Positions 32,610 through 40,689 of a stretch of 40,831 nucleotides of DNA are shown here, piece after piece (the stretch's first letter is position 1; each line of letters begins with the position of its first letter). The notes beneath the pieces were generated by a model. The model saw only the letters and a program-made list of their open reading frames with translations. It was not told the DNA's origin and searched no databases. Made by a program: the position numbers and the translations under genes. The DNA lies in contig NZ_JALBWV010000072.1 in NCBI RefSeq assembly GCF_022678645.1, forward strand, positions 1 through 40,831, in the 5' to 3' direction. Source of the DNA: Saccharopolyspora soli. Lineage in GTDB: Bacteria; Actinomycetota; Actinomycetes; Mycobacteriales; Pseudonocardiaceae.

Positions 32610-32970
32610 GGGTGGCCGGGTGGATTTCATCGAAGAGCCGATATCTCGGCGCTATCTGCCCCAAGACGATCGAGATCGCTGATGGTCTGGCCCCGGCGAG
32701 GCGGTGAAGACGATCGTGGCGCGGATCGCGAAGAACTACCAGACGGTCTATCGGGGAGATCGGGCGCAACCGCAAGCCCGACGGGCGGTATCAGCCGTGG
32801 TATGCGCACAATCAGCCTCACCTGCGCCGTCGACGTCCCAAGCCTCAACGGTCCGCCCTCGAGGTCGAGTTGCGTATGGTCGTGGCCGCGAAGCTCGCCC
32901 AGCGTTGGTCGCCGGGCCAGATCAGCCGGTGGCTGTGGCGACACCGCCGTCGATATGGCAAATCTGAGCA
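32610..32970 (+). pseudogene. IS30-family transposase N-terminal fragment, frameshifted
   Basis: Across several frames one reads ISRRYLPQDDRIEIADGL, EAVKTIVARIAKNYQTVYR, EIGRNRKPDGRYQPWYAHN, then ELRMVVAAKLAQRWSPGQIS and RWLWRHR. This is the helix-turn-helix and linker of IS30 transposases (RYLS..DR..IA.G......IA..I....TVYREI.RN). At least three frameshifts break it and the catalytic domain is absent. Confidence 0.65.
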
Positions 32971-33407
32971 CAGGCCGAACTACCGGCACTGGCAAGGTCG
33001 CGGTCGGTCCCGCGATAGCGCGTCGAAGCAGTCGACGAAGATGCGTTCGATCCACGCCAGCTGGTGAGCGTGTGGTCGCGTCAGCAGGCAGGGGCGGGAA
33101 GGGGACACCGCCAGCGGCCAGGCGTTGGGCCTCCGCAGTTCCTGCGAAAACGCGGCTCCTGTCGGCGGCACGTGAATACTGGATCCATGATCCAGCTGCC
33201 GTTGACAGCTCCGAGGCTCGGTGGCGCGTCGATGCACCGGATCGTTGCCCGACAGGAGCTCACTCCGCGGCCACCAGCGCCGTGCGCTACCCGCACGTCG
33301 CCCGTGTTCGTCCGCCGCGGCGGGCAGTCTTCGCACGGCCGGACCTTTTCGAATGCGCGCGGTGGCAGACCACGGCCAGCCGGGAGCGAGGCATGCAGCC
33401 TGCGAAG
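32971..33407. other. No recognisable gene
   Basis: These 437 bp lie between the IS30 remnant and the convergent TetR gene. Frames exist on both strands, for example a minus-strand one with HAHQLAWIERIFVDCFDALS, but none fits a family that I know. Probably further mobile-element debris. Confidence 0.4.
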
Positions 33408-33959
33408 TCAAGCCGGGTCCGCGTGGTCGACCTCGGTCAGTTGGGCCAACCGTTTCCGCAACGCCTTCTTCATCGGCTTGGACGGCGGGCTTCCGCTGGT
33501 GGCCTTGCACAGCCAGAGTCCGCTGGCGGCCATTCGGACCAGCAACAGCTCAATGTCGGCACGTTCGGCGGAGGTGGGCATAGGTGCCCAACGGTTCATC
33601 AGGTCGTTCCACACCTGGGCCAGCTGCGGGTGGTTGGCGGATTCGACCATGAACGCGAGGTCCGCTTTGGTGGCTACGTCATCGGCACAGACCTGTGCGT
33701 AGGCGGCGGTGGATTCTCGGACGGATGCCTCGGCCAGCGGCTTGCCCAACGCGGCGGTCAGGCGTTCCTCCCACGCGGCGGCCAGGTGCTGCTGGATCGC
33801 CATCAGCAGCTCGTCGCGGGTGTGGAAGTGGTACAGCAACCCGCCCTTGGTGACCCCAGCCTCCTCGGCTGTCGACTCCAGCGTCAGGCCGGTGATGCCC
33901 GCACGCTCCGTCACTCGGATCGCGGCGTCCAGGATCAGGTTCCTCGAACTCGGTCGCAT
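33408..33959 (-). CDS. TetR-family regulator of the multicopper oxidase operon
   Basis: 183 residues from ATG 33959. The HTH reads MRPSSRNLILDAAIRVTERA, then GITGLTLESTAEEAGVTKGG and LLYHFHTRDELLMAIQQHLA. The C-terminal domain is helical and short, like other TetR proteins that carry a GGLLYHF recognition helix. The start codon lies inside the left arm of a 44-bp palindrome and no ribosome-binding site fits, while TACAGT lies 7-8 bases upstream: a leaderless, self-repressed gene. The same core palindrome precedes the operon at 36076, so the regulator probably controls the oxidase genes. It follows the oxidase gene by 81 bp on the same strand. Confidence 0.9.
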   Translation of the reverse strand: MRPSSRNLILDAAIRVTERAGITGLTLESTAEEAGVTKGGLLYHFHTRDELLMAIQQHLAAAWEERLTAALGKPLAEASVRESTAAYAQVCADDVATKADLAFMVESANHPQLAQVWNDLMNRWAPMPTSAERADIELLLVRMAASGLWLCKATSGSPPSKPMKKALRKRLAQLTEVDHADPA

Positions 33960-33999
33960 ACCTGAACTGTACCTTCCAGAAGGTACAGTTCAGGTATGC
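33956..33999. promoter_or_regulatory. 44-bp perfect palindrome, TetR operator at the tetR start
   Basis: Arms of 21 bases (33956-33976 and 33979-33999) are perfect complements around the spacer CA. The core runs AACTGTACC, TTCCAGAA, GGTACAGTT. It overlaps the ATG of the TetR gene (33957-33959). The core recurs at 36234-36259. Confidence 0.88.
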
Positions 34000-34040
34000 T
34001 GAAAGGCTGGGACGCCGGGATTCCTGCGGATGGGTGCCGG

Positions 34041-35630
34041 TCAGACCACGCGGAAGATCCCCATCATGGCCATGTCCTCGTGTTCCAGGTTGTGGCAGTG
34101 GAACATGTACCGGCCGCGGAAGCCGTCGAACCGGGCCAGCACGTCCACGGTCTCGTACGGATGCACGTCCACGGTGTCCTTCCAGCCCTGCTCGCCCAGG
34201 TAGGGCGGTCGGCCGTCGCGGGCCAGTACTTGGAAGTGCGCCAAGTGCAGGTGCACCGGGTGGTGGAAATCGCTGGTGAACCGCCACCGCTCGACCGTGC
34301 CCAGCCGCGGCGCGGCCAGGTCGCGTTCGGTCGAGAAGGGGTGACCGTTGATCGTCCACACATGTCCGCTGACGGACGGGTGGGTCAGCCGGAAGTCGAA
34401 GGTCCGCATGGTGGCCGCGTGCGCGGCCGTCAGCGGTTCGATGTCGGCCAAGCGCTCGGGCACGCGGGAGGCATCCGGCGCCCGGCGGGTCACACGGAAC
34501 CGCATCACCTCGCGCATTCGTCCCTCCCCGAGGGTGTTGACCAGCCGGATGGCGGTGCCCGGCTGCCAACGGGAGAAGTCGAGGACGACCTCCGCTCGCT
34601 CACCCGGTGCCAGAGCCACTTCTTCCAGTGTCACTGGCCCGGCGAGCAGCCCACCATCGCTGGCGATCTGCACCAACGGTCCGCCCGGCTCCAGCTTCAG
34701 GCGGTAGCGGCGGGCGTTGGAGGCGTTCAGCAGCCGGAAGCGGTAGCGCACGGCGTCGACTTCCAGCTCCGGCCACGGCGCGCCGTTGACCAGCATGACA
34801 TCGCCCAACACCCCGTTCATGTAGCGCTCTTCCACGCCCGGCTGCCCCCGCAACGACGGGTCCAGTGAGGGATAACGGAAGGAGCCGTCCCCCTCGAACG
34901 CCCGGTCGCAGAGCATCAGGGGGATGTCCCGCTCGCCCGCAGGCAGCGGCAGGTTCTCCTCCGCGTCGTCGCGCACCAGGAAGAAGCCAGCCAGGCCGCG
35001 CCACACCTGCGGCGCGCTGAAGTCCATGCGGTGGTCGTGATACCAGAGCGTGGCGGCGGGTTGGTCCAGCGGGTACGTGTACTGCTTGACCTGGTCGGAC
35101 ATCCTCCAGGCATCCGCCGCCACGTGCATGCCGCCGTGGCCTGCGTGATGCCCCGCGGCCCCGGCCGGTTCGCGCCCCCAGCCCCGGGGTACGACGAGGT
35201 CGGTCGGGCCGCCGTCGGAGTCCGGCGGGGTTACCCCGCCGTGCAGGTGCGTCGAGGTGGGTGCTGGCAGCTCATTGCGCACCGTCACCACCGCCCCGCG
35301 GCCCGAGCGGCCCACGAACGTCGGCCCCGGCACCATCCCGTCGAATCCCCACACCTCGGTGCGCAGCCCGGGCAGGATCTCCGCCGACACCGCCCGCTGC
35401 ACCACCTCGTACCGGTCCATACCGCCCGCCGTGCTCACCGGCCGGGCGAGCGGGGGTATCGGCAGCGGCGCGCGAAAAGGTTCCGGGAGCAGGACGGCGC
35501 TGGTCAGCACCTGCAGCACGTTCTGCCGGCTGGTGATATCGGTGGTCACCGGGCCGGTCACCGCGACTACCGCGGTGCCACCCGCCACGCCCAGGAACTC
35601 ACGGCGACTCAGCCTTCGCGCACCGCTCAC
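34041..35630 (-). CDS. Tat-exported multicopper oxidase
   Basis: 529 residues from GTG 35630, overlapping the stop of the upstream gene in a GTGA. The N-terminus has a twin-arginine signal (SRREFLG about 8-14, then a hydrophobic stretch). All four copper-ligand motifs are present: THLHGG (His128, His130), WYHDH (His198, His200), HPVHLHLAHF, and HCHNLEHEDMAMM near the end with the type 1 Cys512, His and Met. The layout resembles CotA/phenoxazinone synthase/bilirubin-oxidase-like enzymes that oxidise phenols or metal ions with O2. A His- and Gly-rich insert (GAAGHHAGHGGMH, about 157-169) could bind copper. Coupled to a membrane protein and preceded by a TetR operator. Confidence 0.94.
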   Translation of the reverse strand: MSGARRLSRREFLGVAGGTAVVAVTGPVTTDITSRQNVLQVLTSAVLLPEPFRAPLPIPPLARPVSTAGGMDRYEVVQRAVSAEILPGLRTEVWGFDGMVPGPTFVGRSGRGAVVTVRNELPAPTSTHLHGGVTPPDSDGGPTDLVVPRGWGREPAGAAGHHAGHGGMHVAADAWRMSDQVKQYTYPLDQPAATLWYHDHRMDFSAPQVWRGLAGFFLVRDDAEENLPLPAGERDIPLMLCDRAFEGDGSFRYPSLDPSLRGQPGVEERYMNGVLGDVMLVNGAPWPELEVDAVRYRFRLLNASNARRYRLKLEPGGPLVQIASDGGLLAGPVTLEEVALAPGERAEVVLDFSRWQPGTAIRLVNTLGEGRMREVMRFRVTRRAPDASRVPERLADIEPLTAAHAATMRTFDFRLTHPSVSGHVWTINGHPFSTERDLAAPRLGTVERWRFTSDFHHPVHLHLAHFQVLARDGRPPYLGEQGWKDTVDVHPYETVDVLARFDGFRGRYMFHCHNLEHEDMAMMGIFRVV

Positions 35631-36076
35631 CGCACCTCTCCCGCCGGAACCTCATCGGCGACTTGAGCCGGGCGGGGGCGGGTCTCGGTCAGCACGGCCA
35701 GGAAGACGAACATCCCCAGCGCCGCCGACGTCACGCCCAAGGTGATGTGCGCGGCCACCAGACGAGCCATCCCCAGACCGAGCTGCCCGGCCGCCACCGC
35801 CAGGGCGAGCCCGCACAGCCAGATCAGCCGCCAGGTGACCGGGTACCCCGACTGCCTGCGCGCGCGGAGGTCCAGCACCGCGATCAGCAGTTGCACCAGC
35901 GCGATCGCCACGAACACTTCCCCGTTGATGCGGTGAACCGCGACCAGAGCCGCGTCACCGGTCACGAACAGGCCGGCCAACATGCTCTGGCCCAGTGGTA
36001 TCGACAGGTACAGCGCCGCTGTCACCCGCAGCGCCCAGGTCGTCCATGGGACCGCTCCGGCGGCCTTCCCCGGCAC
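35627..36076 (-). CDS. Small four-helix membrane protein
   Basis: 149 residues from GTG 36076, with GGGAGG seven bases upstream. Four hydrophobic segments are visible: WALRVTAALYLSIPLGQSML, EVFVAIALVQLLIAVLDL, LIWLCGLALAVAAGQLGL and HITLGVTSAALGMFVFLAVL. His residues near helix 2 (AVHRINGE) and helix 4 (AAHITLG) could bind haem, as in DUF6220-like or cytochrome b561-like proteins, but this is a guess. Its stop overlaps the start of the multicopper oxidase, so the two are translationally coupled. It may serve electron transfer or maturation for the exported oxidase. Confidence 0.8.
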   Translation of the reverse strand: MPGKAAGAVPWTTWALRVTAALYLSIPLGQSMLAGLFVTGDAALVAVHRINGEVFVAIALVQLLIAVLDLRARRQSGYPVTWRLIWLCGLALAVAAGQLGLGMARLVAAHITLGVTSAALGMFVFLAVLTETRPRPAQVADEVPAGEVR

Positions 36077-36232
36077 GAAAACACCTCCCTCATCCGAACC
36101 CCGCCCTCCGGTGCCAGGCTGAACAGCCCGAACCGTGACCGATGCCGGGGACACCTCGACTGGGCATGCCCGCGGCCAGCGCAGGTCACATCGAGAGCAC
36201 CGACCATCCGTCGTTTCGACCGCAGCAAGCTA

Positions 36233-36260
36233 TAACTATACCATCCGGACGGTATAGTTA
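36233..36260. promoter_or_regulatory. TetR operator upstream of the membrane protein/multicopper oxidase operon
   Basis: A 28-bp palindrome with one mismatched pair: TAACTATACC (36233-36242), ATCCGGAC, GGTATAGTTA (36251-36260). It matches the core of the palindrome at 33956-33999 in 21 of 26 positions, and the differing bases mostly keep the symmetry. TATAGT inside it could be a minus-strand -10 element. It lies about 157 bp upstream of GTG 36076. Confidence 0.85.
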
Positions 36261-36399
36261 CGAACTGCCGGGTCGAAAAGCAAGCCACTCTGGACAGCCC
36301 GCTCCGCGTCTCACGCAGTAGTCACCGGAGAGCGACGTGCGGCGAAAGTCGTATGCATCGTTTGGGCTGGGGACCGCTGGAAAAGGACCCGCACTGCGG

Positions 36400-36997
36400 G
36401 CACTTCGCCGACGGCCACCAGTGCCCTGTGGCACAACCTCGCCGAGGCCGTCGGCAAGGAAGTCGCCGCCCACAGCGTGTGTTGGGGCAAGACCGGCCCG
36501 CCACCACGCGAGGGCAAGCGGCCGCCATGGCCCGTGAACGCTGGCGGCAGGTTCATGATCTGCTCGATCGCGGCGTCGAACTACTCGAGATCTCCCGCCG
36601 GTTGAACATGGCGCTGAACACGGTCAAGCGTTACGCCCGCGTAGACCAACCCGAACGATTGGTCCAGGCCCCGCAGTACCGGCCCACCCTTGTCGACCCG
36701 TTCCGCGACCACCTGCGCCGCCGTGAGGAAGACCCGGCCGTGCCCGTCCTGCAGTTACTCAAGGAGATCACCGAGCTCGGCTACACCGGAAGCCAGAACC
36801 TGTTGTATCGCTACATCACGCAAGGGCGCGTCGAATCCGACCGGCCCGCGATCTCGCCCAGGCCGCTTACCCGCTACTTGCTCACTCACCCGGACAAACT
36901 CAAGGACCATCAGTGGGAGCGGATCGAGCCTGCGATGCGCCGTTGCCTGGCCCCCAGCCAGGACCCGTGCGATGGTAGTCCACTTCCAAGCTCATAG
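36400..36997 (+). pseudogene. ISL3-family transposase fragment
   Basis: A first piece, TSALWHNLAEAVGKEVAAHS, comes from one frame. The main piece is ARERWRQVHDLLDRGVELLE, ISRRLNMALNTVKRYARVDQ, YRPTLVDPFRDHLRRREEDP, VLQLLKEITELGYTGSQNLL and YRYITQGR. This is the middle of ISL3 transposases, with the internal helix-turn-helix. The N-terminal zinc-finger part, the catalytic residues on either side and the end are missing, and a frameshift separates the two pieces. About 250 bp after it hold nothing recognisable. Confidence 0.75.
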
Positions 36998-37244
36998 GCT
37001 TCCGCATGAGGTCCGAGGTTTTCGATGGGCGTGACCTGTCCGGCGGATCATCGCGACACCCTTCCCGCCGACGCCAGATCCCAGCGTTGGCACGCCGCGA
37101 ATAGATACTTGAGTCGTAGCGACCGGCTGACGTTGCCCACGAGCAACCAAAACCAGCACCTACCGAGTGAGGACGTTGGGAACAACACGCATCTATCCGC
37201 GTACAGCGCCAACCGTCACCAACGAGCGCGCAGCGGTTCGCATC

Positions 37245-37612
37245 ACTGAAGCGCCCAGGTCGAGCCAGTCGTAACCGCGCGGTGCGCCGGGGCGGACGTG
37301 CAGCTCACAGGAGGTCCCCGGCCCGGAACGGGCCGCCCGCGTAGGCGATGGCTTTCTCGCGGAAGATGTCGAGGATGTCGACCTCGACGTAGGCCGGGGC
37401 GAGACCGGGAAACCGCGTCCGTGCCGCGATCGGCGCGTTCCACCCGGTGCGGTTGTTGTCGTAGTTCCAGGTCGCCGTGGGAACCAGCTGGGATCCGGGT
37501 CGGCGTCGCGGTCGTCCAGCATCGGGAAGACCAATATCTGCCGGGCGACGTCGATTCCGCGGTCGCGTGCCCGGATCACCGCTCCGGCGGCGATGTCTGC
37601 CGTTGTCTCAGA
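37245..37612 (-). pseudogene. Alpha/beta-hydrolase fold-3 (Aes/lipase-like) fragment, frameshifted
   Basis: The minus strand reads IAAGAVIRARDRGIDVARQI, then LVFPMLDDRDADPDPSWFPR. In other frames follow RTGWNAPIAARTRFPGLAPA, YVEVDILDIFREKAIAYAGG and ELHVRPGAPRGYDW. Fold-3 hydrolases show ...GGGLAA......RDRG.....Q.L..PMLDDR.. ...WNA.LG ... P.Y..V...D.FRDE...YA..L...G...ELHV..G..HG.D. The nucleophile GDSAGG is missing and two or more frameshifts occur. Confidence 0.65.
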
Positions 37613-37925
37613 GCAGATGGACCCGGATGTCCGCAGCCACCGCCTCGGGCTGCTGCTGGAGAACGCGAAGCAAGGGCATGGTCGCTTCCCTGCGGGCGGC
37701 GAACTCGACGGGATCGACCGGGTGGGTGGACTACGCGCCCGCACGCTGGTGCTGACTGGTGCTCTCGACACCCGGGACATCCACGATGTGGCGGATCTGT
37801 TGGAGCGCTCGGGCCAGAGCGTGCGCCCGGGTGTCGTTCAACGGTGCCGGGCACCAGGTCGCCCAGGAGCGACCGCGGGAGTTCGGCGAACTGCTCGCCG
37901 GATTCCTACGCGATCGTTTGATCGG
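37600..37925 (+). pseudogene. Alpha/beta-hydrolase C-terminal fragment, frameshifted
   Basis: The plus strand reads LRARTLVLTGALDTRDIHDV and ADLLERS, then, in another frame, ARVSFNGAGHQVAQERPREF and GELLAGFLRDRL. This is the last third of an alpha/beta hydrolase (strand with the acidic residue, then GAGH with the catalytic His). One frameshift at about 37815 splits it, and no N-terminal part is present. It meets the fold-3 fragment head to head at about 37605. Confidence 0.65.
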
Positions 37926-38104
37926 CTGGACCCGTGGAAACCGCCCGCTGGTCCGCCGGACCCGGCGCCCAGTAATGCCGCGCGCCGAAGGGAACCCCAC
38001 CGAAGCACGACGTGGTGTCGGCGCTCGCGTCCCCATTTGGTGGCCGTGTCCATAGAGGACTATACGATGGCAAAGTCGATGAAGCTTCCAGCAGCCGCCG
38101 GAGG

Positions 38105-38221
38105 TGGCTGCTGGATTTTGACGGGGCGCATCGCTCTTTCGGCTTCGTTGTTGGTGAACGGTACCGACAGGTCGGTGGTCAACCGCAGGATCATGTCCTC
38201 GAACCGGCGGAACCTGGTGAC
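38105..38221 (-). pseudogene. IS66-family transposase C-terminal fragment
   Basis: The minus strand reads TRFRRFEDMILRLTTDLSVP, then FTNNEAERAMRPVKIQQ. IS66 transposases carry ...D.D.PFTNN.AER..R..K..QK.SG..R near the end, including the catalytic Glu. Only this block of about 38 residues is present. Confidence 0.7.
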
Positions 38222-38434
38222 GCCAGAAGACTGGCGACGCGTTCCGCCAACGCGCGCGATGTGATCTGCGTGCCGAACTCCCTGCGTGGACGTTCCACAA
38301 CAATCCCGAGGGCCGCACGGTAGCCGAGCACTGCGTGTTCGGGTGTGTAATGGGAAGACCGTTGGCGTCACGGACCGTCTTTCCACTGCTGCTGCGGAGG
38401 TTGGTCTTCGCGGGGCGTTGCGTTTCGGCATGAT

Positions 38435-39523
38435 TCAGCGCAGTCGCATCGGCGGTCGGATGAGATAAGTCCCTGCTCGCCATATCCATTCCAATGGGCC
38501 GTAGGCGAAACGAGAAAGCCACCAGTTGCAGAAGACGAGTTGGAGAATCAAGATCGGAGCACAGAGCAGGAGGAGCAGCGAGTAGGGGATCGTCGTGACG
38601 GATGCGAGAGCGGTTACGCCCGTGATACCGAAGACCCCGTGGGTGACGTAGCTGGTCAGCGCCATCCGCCCGTAGCGCTGCAATGGGAGCAGTCGTGTGT
38701 GCAGCCGCGACGAACGCAGCAGTAGCACCAGGCCCGACAAGTACGCGACCGCGGGAACGATGGCGAGGTTTCCGTTTATCGCGTTGATCAAGCTGGTGTT
38801 GGACAGCGACAGTGCCCACGCCCAGAGAGCGACCGTGCCGACTGCCGCGACGGCGAACAGGACGCGCACCGCCGGAATCCGGCGCTCGTCGGTCAACAGA
38901 CCCGCCCGGAATGCCCAGCAACCGAGGAACGTGTGTCCCAGCGATTGGGCTACGACCCAGGCACTGAGCACGGGAACCATCTCGATACCGGTAGCGGCAT
39001 GGTGGTTGATCACGGCGACCAAGACGGAAGCGAGGTTACCGCCGCATGCGACCACCAAGCCGATGATCAGCAGAACCCACTGCGGAGTACGGAAGAACAA
39101 CGCGAGCAGGGTTCCGTTGACCGCGTAGAAAATCAACACGTCAGGGGCGTGCAGCAAAATCAGGTTGACCGCGCCGAACGCCACGAGGACGGCCATCCGG
39201 CGCAGGTACGGCCGCCACACCTTGCCCCGAAGGGACATGTTCTCGTACAGGATCGCAGCGCTGACCCCGAACAAGAAGGCGAAGATGAAATGGAACTTGT
39301 CCAACACCAGCAAGCCGACCACGCGATCGCTCCACACGTCCAACGGGGAGACGATCGCAGGGGGCTGGTGACTTTGATTCGCGTAGTAGGACCCGATATT
39401 GACGAAGAGAATCGCCATGACCGCGATCGCACGGATGATGTCGATGGACTCAATCCGCTGCTTGACCGGCCCGTTGAACCCAGCGCCCGACGTGGGCCCT
39501 TGGGGCGTCGCGTCAACGTTCAA
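38435..39523 (-). CDS. DUF418-family multi-pass membrane protein
   Basis: 362 residues from TTG 39523, with AAGGGGA 8 bases upstream. The start IESIDIIRAIAVMAILFVNI is the typical R..DI.RG.A..GI...N of DUF418/acyltransferase-like membrane proteins. About nine further hydrophobic helices follow, with KFHFIFAFLFGVSAAILYEN, QRYGRMALTSYVTHGVFGIT and a final FAYGPLEWIWRAGTYL, the C-terminal DUF418 signature (GP.EW.WR..TY). Cell-membrane protein of unknown function. It looks intact but stands alone between fragments. Confidence 0.9.
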   Translation of the reverse strand: MNVDATPQGPTSGAGFNGPVKQRIESIDIIRAIAVMAILFVNIGSYYANQSHQPPAIVSPLDVWSDRVVGLLVLDKFHFIFAFLFGVSAAILYENMSLRGKVWRPYLRRMAVLVAFGAVNLILLHAPDVLIFYAVNGTLLALFFRTPQWVLLIIGLVVACGGNLASVLVAVINHHAATGIEMVPVLSAWVVAQSLGHTFLGCWAFRAGLLTDERRIPAVRVLFAVAAVGTVALWAWALSLSNTSLINAINGNLAIVPAVAYLSGLVLLLRSSRLHTRLLPLQRYGRMALTSYVTHGVFGITGVTALASVTTIPYSLLLLLCAPILILQLVFCNWWLSRFAYGPLEWIWRAGTYLIRPPMRLR

Positions 39524-39533
39524 CAGAATCCCC

Positions 39534-40120
39534 TTACTTTTTCGGGTAGCCCGATTTCTCTAGTTGCACAGCCTCGGACATACGACGGCGGTGCCCCACG
39601 AGGCGCACAGGCACCTGCGTCTCCGCAGATGGTGACCTGATCCATGTCGCTGCGGCGGAAGAAGCGCAGGCGGAGAAGTCGACCCATGGGGAAGAACGAA
39701 ATGCCCAGTCTCGGTCTCTCACGAAGCGGACCAGCTTCTCGGGCAGGCGATGCGTGGCACCCCTTCCTCGGCGTTTTCCCTTGGCCTTCGTCGCGTTTGG
39801 CTGCGCTTTGGGTGACGCCCGCTCGGCGGCCGTCGCGCGACGACGCTGGGTACCACGAGTCACTGGTGCGATACGCGTCAGGCCGGAGTTCGTGCGCTCT
39901 GCTTTCGCTCCGATGAGCAACCACTGGATAGCGGGCCGAGAAACGGCACGCAGAAGGCGAAGATGATCCAAATTACCTTCATCCCGCTGCTTTGGCTGTT
40001 ACCGAGAATGCTGACAAGCGTGCAGGAAAAGAAGCCGACGTAGGCCAAGGCGACAAGACCGGCCAGGACGATGGTCGAAATCGCCCAAGCCCGCTCGGCG
40101 ACACGGCCGGCTGCGGACAC
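39534..40120 (-). pseudogene. PLDc_N-like small membrane protein, probable frameshift
   Basis: From GTG 40120 the frame reads VSAAGRVAERAWAISTIVLA, GLVALAYVGFFSCTLVSILG and SGMKVIWIIFAFCVPFLGPL, then SSG... to a stop at 39878. The PLDc_N pattern (helix, ...K..W....L..PFLGP..W...GR) expects QWLLIGAKAERTNSG, which appears in the frame one base away and stays open to 39534. A one-base change near 39925 is the likely cause. The extension after it is basic and unidentified. Confidence 0.55.
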
Positions 40121-40304
40121 ATGGTCATTGGAGCATTCCTTTGCGATGGGAGCTGGCGTTCGGGGGCGGTTGTCCGCCCCTCTCGGTATTGATCAGTTTG
40201 CCGTCGTCCGAGCCTGCGCACATCAGCCCCGCAGTTCGTCTCGGGGTATACCGAAGTCGTAGTCCCGTCAGCCTGGAGACTGAGCAGAGGAGTCGACAGT
40301 GATC

Positions 40305-40660
40305 TCAGAGGCTGATCTTCGACAGGCAAGAGACCGGCTCGGCAACAAGTGGCAGAGCATGAAGCAGCGCAAGGATAGTTCGCGTCGTGGGCGTGGGTAT
40401 GCCCCGCTTCACGCCCAGTATCACCACCGGGCCGAGCAGCGCCTCGTGTTCCAAAGGACGGCCTGCCTGCCGGTCTTGCAGCATCGAGGTCGTTGCCCCT
40501 GGCGAGAGCGTGCCCATCCACTCCAGGATCGAGCGCGCCCGCTCCTCCGTCAGCGCGACACCTTCGGCTCTCGCCACCGCGACCGCTTCATCGGCTAGCT
40601 CGATCGCGAGAGACCGCACGTTCAGATCACCGAGCATTTCCAACCGACGTCCAGTCAGAG
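40305..40660 (-). pseudogene. Ketopantoate reductase (ApbA/PanE) C-terminal domain fragment
   Basis: The minus strand reads NVRSLAIELADEAVAVARAE, GVALTEERARSILEWMGTLS, PGATTSMLQDRQAGRPLEHE and ALLGPVVILGVKRGIPTPTT. This is the ApbA_C helical domain, with the conserved TSM..D...GR..E.....G and the P.N/T..L segment. The N-terminal Rossmann domain with GxGxxG is absent; an IS630 N-terminus lies there instead. A complete enzyme would reduce 2-dehydropantoate or a related 2-keto acid. Confidence 0.75.
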
Positions 40661-40689
40661 CGGTGACATGTACGGACAGAACACCCAAT

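Noticed and set aside
36233..36260. Palindrome considered as a transcription terminator
   Set aside because: No gene ends next to it, no T-run follows, and its core recurs at the TetR start at 33956, which favours an operator.
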